NCBI GenBank assembly: GCA_003531585.1
Contig: DQFX01000012.1
Coordinates: 1 to 64,000 of the forward strand
Source of the DNA: Oscillospiraceae bacterium
GTDB lineage: Bacteria > Bacillota > Clostridia > Oscillospirales > Ruminococcaceae
Length of the DNA stretch: 64,000 nucleotides
Direction of reading: 5' to 3'
The notes under the pieces were generated by a model. The model ran no database searches. It had not been told where the DNA came from and saw nothing but the letters and a program-made list of their open reading frames with translations. Shown one piece after another: positions 1 to 7,052 of the stretch; positions within the stretch are counted from its first letter, which is position 1, and the number at the start of each line of letters is the position of its first letter. The position numbers and the translations under genes were made by a program.

Positions 1-432
1 GTATCTGTATCTGTATCTGTATCCGTATCTGTGTCAGTGTCTGTGTCGGTATCCGTATCAGTGTCTGTATCCGTGTCCGTATCAGTGTCTGTATCAGTAT
101 CTGTGTCGGTATCCGTGTCAGTGTCGGTGTCCGTATCCGTGTCTGTATCCGTATCAGTATCAGTATCCGTGTCCGTATCAGTATCTGTATCCGTATCAGT
201 ATCAGTGTCCGTATCAGTGTCTGTATCAGTATCAGTGTCTGTGTCCGTATCTGTGTCTGTATCGGTATCTGTGTCGGTGTCAGTATCCGTATCAGTATCT
301 GTGTCGGTATCCGTATCTGTATCAGTGTCCGTGTCAGTGTCTGTGTCCGTATCGGTATCTGTGTCGGTATCCGTGTCTGTGTCTGTGTCTGTATCCGTAT
401 CCGTGTCCGTATCAGTATCCGTATCCGTGTCA
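1..432 (-). repeat. Hexanucleotide tandem array encoding a pure (Asp-Thr)n stalk
   Basis: Plus-strand pattern gtRtcN repeats about 72 times. In the frame of the surface protein every unit reads Asp-Thr. Both Asp codons and all four Thr codons are used in irregular order, so the protein repeat is perfect while the DNA repeat is degenerate. The array continues beyond position 1. Confidence 0.93.
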
Positions 433-1640
433 GACTCCTGATCATCATCGCCTTCATCAGGCGGAGTTACAGGATCCTGATCATCGTCATCGTCATCATC
501 TACATCAAACTTATACTCACCGCGAGTGGACTGGTGGATCTCACCCTGCTGAGTAAAATTATCGCAGATAACTGCGCCGTTAGCGTTACCGGTATCAGTG
601 GAAACGTGAGCAAACGGAGCCACAACGATTCCTCCGGCAGGAGCCGAAAGCTCACCTGCATAATCGCCGAAATTCCAAACGACATTAGAGCCGGTCTTGA
701 ACTGCTCGTTATTTATGTTCCTGATCTGGAGTTTTGACCCGCTGTAGTTGCTTGTATCAACGTTAATTACAACATCAACACCGGAATTAAGGCTCAGCAG
801 CTCGGTCACCGCCCGTGGAAGCTCATTCTGATTGTGGTCGAATTCATTGGCGTCGATATTGAGGATCATCGTCTCGCCTGCGCTGACCTTACCGGTTCTG
901 ATAGCCTCAGAAGCGTCCCTGAACGTAGAAACAACGTCCCCGTTCTCAACCTTTCCCACGGAATCCATCAGCTTTACGCCGGTAGTTCCAAGCTTATCAA
1001 GATTAGCCGAGATATCAAAAGAACTTTCATCAGCCTGCGCGCGGCGCAGTGTGAAATCAGCCTTTTTATGCTCGGAGCCCTCGATGTAGTATCTCTTTCC
1101 GCCTACCTCGAATCCGACGTTGTTGTTAACCGTAATCGGAGTATAGTCAAAACCGAGCACCAGCTCATACTTAGTGCCTGACGGGAGGTTGGACATCTTG
1201 AGCACAGCGTCGCCAAGATCCTCGGCACTGTCGAGATAAACTACGTACCTTCCGCTTTTTATCGTCTGCATGCTATGTACGCGATTATAGTCCTGGTTGA
1301 TCGCGCCGGTAGAGCCGAAGCACGCGTTGCCCTCGATGTGGTTGATAGAAGCGGTTCTGGCATACAGACCGAAGTCCTTGACTTCGTTGAGTGCGTCATA
1401 GTACTCCTTGAGCGCCTTTGCCTGGCGTGTTGCCACAAAGACGTTATCGTTGATTTTGGTATAAGCCGGGGTACCTCCGGTGTACTTTACATCGGTAAGA
1501 TCCGGGTTTTGAACGAAATCGCTGCCGGAAGTCTCCTCAGCCGCCGCCATGACAGAAACAGCGTTTGACGCAAGCAGTGCTGCTGCAAGCGCAAGGAAAG
1601 CCGTAGTCTTTTTTCCGGTTTTGCGTTTGTTTTCGCTCAT
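1..1640 (-). CDS. Secreted choice-of-anchor-A-like surface protein with Asp-Thr repeat stalk (3' end outside window)
   Basis: The reading frame opens at the ATG at 1640, with TAAGGAGGTTGAT about 6 bases upstream, and stays open to the window edge (about 546 codons). Residues 1-35 form a signal peptide: a Lys/Arg-rich start, an Ala/Leu core and an Ala-rich cleavage region. The central domain of about 350 residues ends with elements typical of the choice-of-anchor-A family: VWNFGDYAG, an IVVAPFA segment, then GN-NGAVI and GEIH. An Asp-rich linker follows, then a stalk of alternating Asp and Thr that runs off the edge. The anchor signal is not visible. By analogy the domain is displayed on the cell surface and the stalk spans the wall. 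The gene lies just downstream of the pilus-like operon but has its own promoter. Family assignment is from motif memory, so moderate. Confidence 0.75.
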   Translation of the reverse strand, partial: MSENKRKTGKKTTAFLALAAALLASNAVSVMAAAEETSGSDFVQNPDLTDVKYTGGTPAYTKINDNVFVATRQAKALKEYYDALNEVKDFGLYARTASINHIEGNACFGSTGAINQDYNRVHSMQTIKSGRYVVYLDSAEDLGDAVLKMSNLPSGTKYELVLGFDYTPITVNNNVGFEVGGKRYYIEGSEHKKADFTLRRAQADESSFDISANLDKLGTTGVKLMDSVGKVENGDVVSTFRDASEAIRTGKVSAGETMILNIDANEFDHNQNELPRAVTELLSLNSGVDVVINVDTSNYSGSKLQIRNINNEQFKTGSNVVWNFGDYAGELSAPAGGIVVAPFAHVSTDTGNANGAVICDNFTQQGEIHQSTRGEYKFDVDDDDDDDQDPVTPPDEGDDDQESDTDTDTDTDTDTDTDTDTDTDTDTDTDTDTDTDTDTDTDTDTDTDTDTDTDTDTDTDTDTDTDTDTDTDTDTDTDTDTDTDTDTDTDTDTDTDTDTDTDTDTDTDTDTDTDTDTDTDTDTDTDTDTDTDTDTDTDTDTDTDTD

Positions 1641-1734
1641 TATAAGATCAACCTCCTTAAGCTGGTCTCATGGGAAGCGCGCCGTATGTCTCCTGACAAT
1701 AAATGGGCATAACTATCCCTACTAATATATAATA

Positions 1735-1763
1735 ATTATACACGATTTCAAGCGGAATGTCAA
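1735..1763 (-). promoter_or_regulatory. SigA-type promoter of the DT-repeat surface protein
   Basis: Reading the minus strand, TTGACA (1758-1763) is followed by 17 bases and TATAAT (1735-1740), both perfect consensus. It leaves a 5' leader of roughly 85 bases before the start at 1640. The remaining intergenic sequence up to 1872 shows no gene and no riboswitch that I recognise. Confidence 0.85.
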
Positions 1764-1872
1764 GTTCGGCAAAGTGAAAAGCCGCATTTGAGCTAATTGC
1801 CGAGACCGCGCGGCGAGTAGAGTTACATGAATTTACATAATCATTCCTGATTTACATTGCTATATCAGTAAA

Positions 1873-2925
1873 TTACATAATACGTTTTGCCATGATATCC
1901 GGGTTGTAAGCGTAGTTGACAGCGGTCTTAGCGCTGATCCTGCCCTCGCGGAAAAGATTGATAATGCAGCTATCCATAGTCTGCATGCCTCCTGCGGACT
2001 GGAGTATCGTGTCGATCTGGTGCGTCTTTTCATCTCTGATGAGGGTGCGGACCGCGCTGTTTGTGGTCATTATCTCAAACGCCGGAATGAGGCCGCCGTC
2101 CACAGAAGGCAGAAGCTGCTGACAAACCACGGCGTTAAGCACCATCGAGAGCTGCACGCGTATCTGGTGCTGCTGATTTATCGGGAACACATCAATGATA
2201 CGGTCAATCGTATTCGCGGCGCCGAGCGTATGCAGAGTTGAAAGCACGAGCTGACCGGTCTCTGCGGCGGTCATAGCAACGCTGATGGTCTCATAGTCGC
2301 GCATTTCTCCGAGCAGGATAACGTCCGGTGACTGCCTGAGAGCCGCACGGAGCGCGTCAATGTAGCTGTCCGTATCAATATTTATCTCGCGCTGGCTGAC
2401 AATGCACCGATTGTGCTTGTGAAGAAACTCGATAGGATCCTCTATTGTTATTATATGCCCGCTGCGGCTTTGGTTGATACGGTCGAGAATGCACGAAAGC
2501 GTAGTGGACTTTCCGCTGCTCGCCACACCTGTTATCAAGACTATGCCGCTCTTGCATTCGCTGAGCTGCATGACCTGCTCCGGGATACCGAGCTTCGCCG
2601 GGTCGGGAAGGTCGAACGGAACATACCTCAGCACAGACGAAAACGACCCTCTCTGCTTGTAGATATTAACGCGGAATCGACCCACCCCGGCAACTGAAAG
2701 CGAAAAATCCTTCTCGCGCTCGGGAAGCTGCTCCTCGGTAATATCCCTCTTTGCAAGGTGGAATATCTGAAGCACCAGATTCTTGGTGTCCTCCGGGGAC
2801 AGCGCATTACCGTCCAGCTCGTACATTCTGCCGTTCGCCTTGAAGCTCAGAACCGCGCCGCAGACGATAAAAATATCCGCAGCCTGATTCTCGGCGGCCT
2901 TTTTCAGTATATCCAGAATATCCAT
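1873..2925 (-). CDS. pilT: PilT-type type IV pilus retraction ATPase
   Basis: The 350-residue protein has the length and order of motifs of PilT. Walker A GVASSGKST lies near residue 133, an Asp-box around TIEDPIEF, Walker B ILLGEMRD near 200 and the His-box TLHTLGA near 230. PilT hexamers sit at the cytoplasmic base of type IV pili and power fibre disassembly; PilU and other GspE relatives are alternatives. The start is ATG with AAAAGGAG upstream. It is the last gene of the pilus-like unit and the only ATPase of this class in the window; no PilB/GspE extension ATPase is seen nearby. Confidence 0.9.
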   Translation of the reverse strand: MDILDILKKAAENQAADIFIVCGAVLSFKANGRMYELDGNALSPEDTKNLVLQIFHLAKRDITEEQLPEREKDFSLSVAGVGRFRVNIYKQRGSFSSVLRYVPFDLPDPAKLGIPEQVMQLSECKSGIVLITGVASSGKSTTLSCILDRINQSRSGHIITIEDPIEFLHKHNRCIVSQREINIDTDSYIDALRAALRQSPDVILLGEMRDYETISVAMTAAETGQLVLSTLHTLGAANTIDRIIDVFPINQQHQIRVQLSMVLNAVVCQQLLPSVDGGLIPAFEIMTTNSAVRTLIRDEKTHQIDTILQSAGGMQTMDSCIINLFREGRISAKTAVNYAYNPDIMAKRIM

Positions 2926-2952
2926 ACAACGCTCCTTTTCAAACGTGTTTAC

Positions 2953-3447
2953 CTATACCAGATCCCCGCCGTCCCATACCGACGGGTGACTTTCACCGGA
3001 GATCTCCTTCTCCGTACTGTTCCACTTTTCAATTCTGAACCGCTCTCCGGAAGGCGCGCTGAAAAACACAACGCTGACCGCCAGGGTCTGCCGCTCGTTT
3101 ATCGCCTGCGAGTACTCCACCCGGACTCCCCTGGCGGTCCTCGCCGCGGAAACTCCCTCAACGCCGGATACAGCCTCGATGAACCCCTCCTCAAACGAGA
3201 ATCCGTCAAGCGCCTCCGCTGCCATCCCGTCGAGCCTTGAGAGCGTTTTCTTAGCCTCCGTGTCAGCCGTGTAGTACTGCTGAGTAAAACCGTCGCTGCG
3301 GTTTGTCATCTTGTCGCTGGAATACACCGCCTGGAAGCTCAGCACCGCAAAAATCGTAAGGCAGATCACAGTGAATATCAGCATTATCGAGATATACCCC
3401 ACGCCGACCGTTCCGCCGGATCTCCCCTTTTTCTCCGTATTATCCAA
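2953..3447 (-). CDS. Small one-pass membrane protein of the pilus-like unit
   Basis: I place the start at the TTG at 3447, because GGGAGGTGG lies 6 bases before it; an ATG at 3468 has its only good ribosome binding site downstream of itself. This gives about 164 residues, overlapping the upstream gene by 8 bases. A Gly-rich basic N-terminus leads into one hydrophobic segment (roughly residues 18-45), then a soluble domain rich in Asp, Glu and Ser. The layout is that of a pilin-like or TadE-like subunit, but the classical Gly-Phe-x-x-x-Glu prepilin signal is absent. I do not recognise the family; the role is inferred from position between GspF and PilT genes. Confidence 0.7.
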   Translation of the reverse strand: MDNTEKKGRSGGTVGVGYISIMLIFTVICLTIFAVLSFQAVYSSDKMTNRSDGFTQQYYTADTEAKKTLSRLDGMAAEALDGFSFEEGFIEAVSGVEGVSAARTARGVRVEYSQAINERQTLAVSVVFFSAPSGERFRIEKWNSTEKEISGESHPSVWDGGDLV

Positions 3448-3904
3448 CCGCGCCACCTCCCGGAACATACGCGCCGCATTTCAGCGAATAGATCAGTTCC
3501 TCGTCATCGCCGGAATTATCGAAGAACTCCACCGCCAGCTCGGAGTAAACACCTGCGGCGGTATCCTGCTTCTGTTCGTCCAGCCGCAGGATCACGTCTG
3601 AGGAATCCGCCGGGTAAAACCCGCTGTCCAGACCTATCTCAGCGCTTCCGGTGAAATCGCGCAGATCTGCGCCCAGAGCCAGGCTTACCGCCTTCTGAAC
3701 GTCCCCGCCGACCGAGTAAGCTTCCGCAATGGACTGCGCGCACAGCGCCGCGCTCTGCCGCTGACGGCTCCTGCGCTCAAGGCTGTCCGCCGAAGCGAAA
3801 ACGCGGATAATTACCGCAAAGGAGATGACGAAGAACAGCAGCGCAATGATCATCTCCGCATAAAGCAGAACATTGGATCTTCTGTTGACCTTCAGTCTTA
3901 TCAC
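3440..3904 (-). CDS. Pilin-like one-pass membrane protein
   Basis: The 154-residue protein begins at a GTG that overlaps the stop of the preceding gene (GTGA), so translation is probably coupled. Residues 14-38 form a long hydrophobic helix containing AEMIIALLFF, which resembles the N-terminal helix of a pilin with a single Glu, but the residue before the helix is not Gly. The extracytoplasmic part is 115 residues and predicted mixed alpha/beta. It may be a minor pseudopilin that is not processed by a standard prepilin peptidase. Function is inferred from context only. Confidence 0.7.
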   Translation of the reverse strand: MIRLKVNRRSNVLLYAEMIIALLFFVISFAVIIRVFASADSLERRSRQRQSAALCAQSIAEAYSVGGDVQKAVSLALGADLRDFTGSAEIGLDSGFYPADSSDVILRLDEQKQDTAAGVYSELAVEFFDNSGDDEELIYSLKCGAYVPGGGAVG

Positions 3905-4350
3905 CCTTTCCGAACCAGTATCACAGAGCTGCTGGAGCCGCTGCCTACTGTAATTTCATAAAGCCCGTCGTGCTCGCTGAACTCCAGCGAGGAAGCCGCC
4001 GAAATAAGCTCCCCGCCATCGGCTGTAAGTTCCCCGCCGGGGACCGTGTTTTTCTCATAAAGGCCGCCGTCGCCGCAGTAGATCACGCTGACCGTTCCGG
4101 CGCTCTCGATCGCAGCCGCGCTGCCATCCTCAAGCAGGGTGACGTTTTCAGCCGCCCTCAGCTTATTTGATATGTATTTTATGGAAGCCGCCGTTCCGAA
4201 GGACTGCTGATATCCGGTCTTTATCCGGCTGTAGGTATCCGCAGCGACGGCGACCGCCATCAGCATACAAACCGCGAACAGCACGAACAGCAGCATGCTC
4301 CCGACCGCAGAAGCGGTATCTCCCATGCTCCTTGCCCTGTGATCCTTCAT
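3901..4350 (-). CDS. DUF4860 family membrane protein of the pilus-like unit
   Basis: The start is taken at the ATG at 4350 (MKDHRARSMGD), because GGAGGGAG lies just upstream; a longer form from 4392 would overlap the preceding gene heavily. The 149-residue product has a short basic N-terminus, one hydrophobic segment (around residues 14-36) and an extracytoplasmic domain ending in a Ser/Gly-rich strand. It matches my recollection of DUF4860, found beside GspF and PilT genes in Clostridia. Its role is unknown; a structural or assembly subunit of a pseudopilus is the simplest idea. Confidence 0.75.
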   Translation of the reverse strand: MKDHRARSMGDTASAVGSMLLFVLFAVCMLMAVAVAADTYSRIKTGYQQSFGTAASIKYISNKLRAAENVTLLEDGSAAAIESAGTVSVIYCGDGGLYEKNTVPGGELTADGGELISAASSLEFSEHDGLYEITVGSGSSSSVILVRKG

Positions 4351-4351
4351 A

Positions 4352-4672
4352 TCAATTCTCCCTCCGGATAACCGTGACAGTCGGGCGGACATTCGCCGCG
4401 AAGCACTCGTAATGCACCAGGTATTTGTCCTCGTCGAATACCACGCCGTAGCTTTCCGTGAGGTATTCCAGGCTCTCGGGGTACGCTCCTTCGACGGCGT
4501 AGCATAACGTCACGCCGTTTTCCACCGACTGCCTCACCTGAGCCAGCCGCTCCTCCTCGGAGGCGCTGGAAGCGTTGGAAAGCCCCATCACCAGCCAGAC
4601 GATCATTCCGGCGAACAGCACCAGCCCCAGTATCCAGGGCAGAGCCGAACGCAGTCCGGCAAAACGTTTCAT
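4352..4672 (-). CDS. Small pilin-like protein, 106 residues
   Basis: The N-terminus MKRFAGLRS is followed by one membrane helix (about residues 11-30), then a small domain with CYAVEGAYPESLEYLTE, reminiscent of the post-helix loop of pilins and pseudopilins that carry a YP-x-SL motif. No prepilin peptidase motif precedes the helix. It lies 18 bases after the GspF-like gene, and its last bases supply the ribosome binding site of the next gene. It may be the major subunit of the predicted fibre, but the sequence does not prove that. Confidence 0.7.
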   Translation of the reverse strand: MKRFAGLRSALPWILGLVLFAGMIVWLVMGLSNASSASEEERLAQVRQSVENGVTLCYAVEGAYPESLEYLTESYGVVFDEDKYLVHYECFAANVRPTVTVIRREN

Positions 4673-4690
4673 AGAAGTTCCTCCGTTCGC

Positions 4691-5740
4691 TCAGCCAAGC
4701 ACTGACATAATGTTCATCAGCGGTATCATCAGCATGAGCAGTATCGCGCCGATGATAAGCCCCAGAATGATTATAATAGCCGGCTCGATGACCGCTGTGA
4801 TATTCATAAGGCTTCGGGAAGCCGCCTCGCTGTAAGCGCCGCTGATACGCCTCCATACGCTCTCAAAGCTGCCGGAGCTGTATCCCAGCTTCAGCGAACG
4901 CGCATAGAGCGGCGGAAGAAATCCGCTGCTGATTATCGCGTCCGGGAAGCTCTCGCCCTCGATGACGCGCTTTTCGCAGTCCTCGTATTTTTTCTTTATC
5001 CTGCCATCGGTGATGAAGCTCTTGATATCGGAATGCAGCATCATCTCCGCCGGTGAAACGCCAGCCGAAACGGTCACGCAGACAGCCTTTGTGAGGTCTG
5101 CAAGCGCGAGCTTTTCAGAAATACCACGGGTGAACGGCAGAATGCTGAACAGCCTGCGGATACCTCCGCCGGACTTTCTCACCACCGAAAGCACGGCAGT
5201 GACCGCAGAAGCCGCGATGATGGCAAGCAGAACTATCATGATGATAAGGCCTGCCCGGTAAGCCATATCCACCGTATGCTGAACCGTAGCGCTGACGGAG
5301 CTGTCAAACTGCGAGAAAATATCCCCGAACATGGGAATTACCATCACAACGAGCACGATGATGACCACCGTCATCATCAGCAGAAGCACCATCGGGTGAA
5401 GCACTGCGGAGCGCAGCATTCTGCGGATCTCATCGCGCTCCTCATAGTATTCTGCAAGCCCCCTGAGGACGTCCTCGAGCTTGCCGCTCATCTCGCCCAG
5501 CGCGACCATATCCACCGCGTATTCAGGGAATCGCCCGGTGCTTCGCATAGCCTGCGAGAGCGGCTCCCCCCTGTCGACCTCGGAGGAGATCTCATTACAT
5601 GCGCTGACGAGCACCCTGTCGTCAGAATCGGCGCACAGCAGCCCCAGACCCTCGGAAACGCTCATTCCCGAGCCGAGTATCATCGCAAGCTGCTCGCACA
5701 GGAATTCCACCTGTGAGTATGTAAGTCTTTTCGCCCTCAT
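4691..5740 (-). CDS. Type II secretion/type IV pilus inner-membrane platform protein (GspF/PilC family)
   Basis: The 349-residue protein contains two repeated GspF domains (about 10-130 and 215-335), with three hydrophobic segments near 118-140, 165-190 and 320-345. The motif GSGMSVSEGL in the first repeat and SAGVSPAEM in the second are the usual landmarks. Such proteins form the membrane platform that couples the cytoplasmic ATPase to the growing fibre. Length is slightly short of PilC (about 400) because the N-terminal lead is brief. It is the best-conserved element of this pilus-like cluster together with PilT. Confidence 0.9.
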   Translation of the reverse strand: MRAKRLTYSQVEFLCEQLAMILGSGMSVSEGLGLLCADSDDRVLVSACNEISSEVDRGEPLSQAMRSTGRFPEYAVDMVALGEMSGKLEDVLRGLAEYYEERDEIRRMLRSAVLHPMVLLLMMTVVIIVLVVMVIPMFGDIFSQFDSSVSATVQHTVDMAYRAGLIIMIVLLAIIAASAVTAVLSVVRKSGGGIRRLFSILPFTRGISEKLALADLTKAVCVTVSAGVSPAEMMLHSDIKSFITDGRIKKKYEDCEKRVIEGESFPDAIISSGFLPPLYARSLKLGYSSGSFESVWRRISGAYSEAASRSLMNITAVIEPAIIIILGLIIGAILLMLMIPLMNIMSVLG

Positions 5741-5757
5741 TCAAATTTCCTCCGGTC

Positions 5758-7023
5758 TCAATAGTAGTACAGCGCGGCGTAGTTCCCGCTGTTCTGTATG
5801 TAATCGGCGATCTTCTCCTTGTTTGAAGAACCCGCGTAGAATGTCGCGTCAACGATGTTGTAGCCCTTTTGGGAAAGCAGCAGCTCCGGGGTTATCCAAC
5901 CGGTTTCATCCGTCCAGACCTCGTTCCACGCGTGGTAGATGTTATCCGCCGCGTAGCCAACTACCAGCCGCGCAGGGATCCCCTGCGACCTGACCATAGC
6001 CGCCATCAGCGAAGCGTAATCGTAGCATATCCCCGATTTCTTGGCAAGAACGCTGTCCGGATCGGGAACGTAGCCGCTCTTTACAGTCGCTGCGAGCTGC
6101 GTGTCGTAGGTCACGTTGTCAGTAACCCACACGAAAATAGCCGCCAGCTTCTCTATCTCATCGGATTTCCCCGCGCAGACCTCCGCAGCTTTTTTCACCG
6201 CCGAGGAGCTCTGCGAAAAATTCACATACTTATTCGGATACAAAAACGGCGAAGTTTCGCTGCGCAGCTTCACCGAAAACTCGGTCTCAAGCGATTTTGC
6301 ATACTTGTCGCCCTCGGTCTGCTCGTAAATCTGTACCTTGTAAGTCCCGCTGCCGCAGCTTATAGGGAAGTACTCCGCAGCTCCGCCGCCTGCGACGTCG
6401 TGATCGTAGGTCTTGTCGCCGCATATCATTCGCAGCTTGACCCGCTTTCCGGATTCCTTCCAGCATACCGAGATGTAGCCTTCGGAGCGGTTGCTGTAAT
6501 CCACCAGCACCTTTTCGTTGGAAGCGGTGTCCTTACCCGGCGAAAGCGGCACCCTCACCTCGGGTATTACTACCTTTACAGGCTTGGGAGGCTCCGTAGC
6601 CGCAGCCGTAGTGGTAACAGCCACCGACGGAGCGGTCTGAACCGGAGTCTGCGAAGTCGTGACCGCCGGAACCGAGCTTACGTCAGAAACAGTTTCAGCC
6701 GGTTCATCGCTTACCTGCACCGTTCCATGCTCGATTTCTGCCGGAGCCTGCCCGGAGCCGCTCTCCAAAGAGCCAACCTCCGCAGAGCCTACCTCCGCAG
6801 AGTTTACCTCCTTGGACGCTGCCTCCGATGTATCGGAAGTTCCGACGGCGCTGGAAGTCTCCTGCACGGTGACTTCCGGCTCAGCGCCCCACGAAACCGC
6901 AGAAACGCTCTCCGAGGAAGCGGAGGTCTGCGGCTCGGACTGTACCGGCTTGTTGTCAGCGGCGCAGCCGCTTAGTAATATCAGCGCAAGCAGCGCGGCG
7001 GCAAATCTTAACATTTTCTCCAC
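5758..7023 (-). CDS. Transglutaminase-like lipoprotein
   Basis: The best start is the GTG at 7023, 9 bases after AAAGGAGG; an ATG at 7014 and a GTG at 7032 are alternatives. A lipobox LLSGC near residue 20 predicts lipid anchoring outside the membrane. A Ser/Glu/Thr-rich linker (about 25-155) leads to a beta-rich region and a transglutaminase/protease core, with the catalytic Cys in SGICYDYASL, the His in HAWNEVW and a likely Asp in NIVDATF. Members of this superfamily cleave or cross-link peptides. Its place between the CapA-like gene and the pilus genes suggests work on the cell wall or on the fibre. The substrate is unknown. Confidence 0.85.
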   Translation of the reverse strand: MEKMLRFAAALLALILLSGCAADNKPVQSEPQTSASSESVSAVSWGAEPEVTVQETSSAVGTSDTSEAASKEVNSAEVGSAEVGSLESGSGQAPAEIEHGTVQVSDEPAETVSDVSSVPAVTTSQTPVQTAPSVAVTTTAAATEPPKPVKVVIPEVRVPLSPGKDTASNEKVLVDYSNRSEGYISVCWKESGKRVKLRMICGDKTYDHDVAGGGAAEYFPISCGSGTYKVQIYEQTEGDKYAKSLETEFSVKLRSETSPFLYPNKYVNFSQSSSAVKKAAEVCAGKSDEIEKLAAIFVWVTDNVTYDTQLAATVKSGYVPDPDSVLAKKSGICYDYASLMAAMVRSQGIPARLVVGYAADNIYHAWNEVWTDETGWITPELLLSQKGYNIVDATFYAGSSNKEKIADYIQNSGNYAALYYY

Positions 7024-7052
7024 AGACCCCACCTCCTTTCAGCGGAAAAAAT

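Noticed and set aside
31..441. Plus-strand open frame encoding alternating Ser-Val
   Set aside because: It is the complement of the Asp-Thr repeat of the real minus-strand surface protein, has no ribosome binding site, and its protein is meaningless.
1641..1734. Possible cyclic-di-GMP riboswitch before the surface protein
   Set aside because: Leader of about 85 bases lacks the conserved GEMM core sequences.
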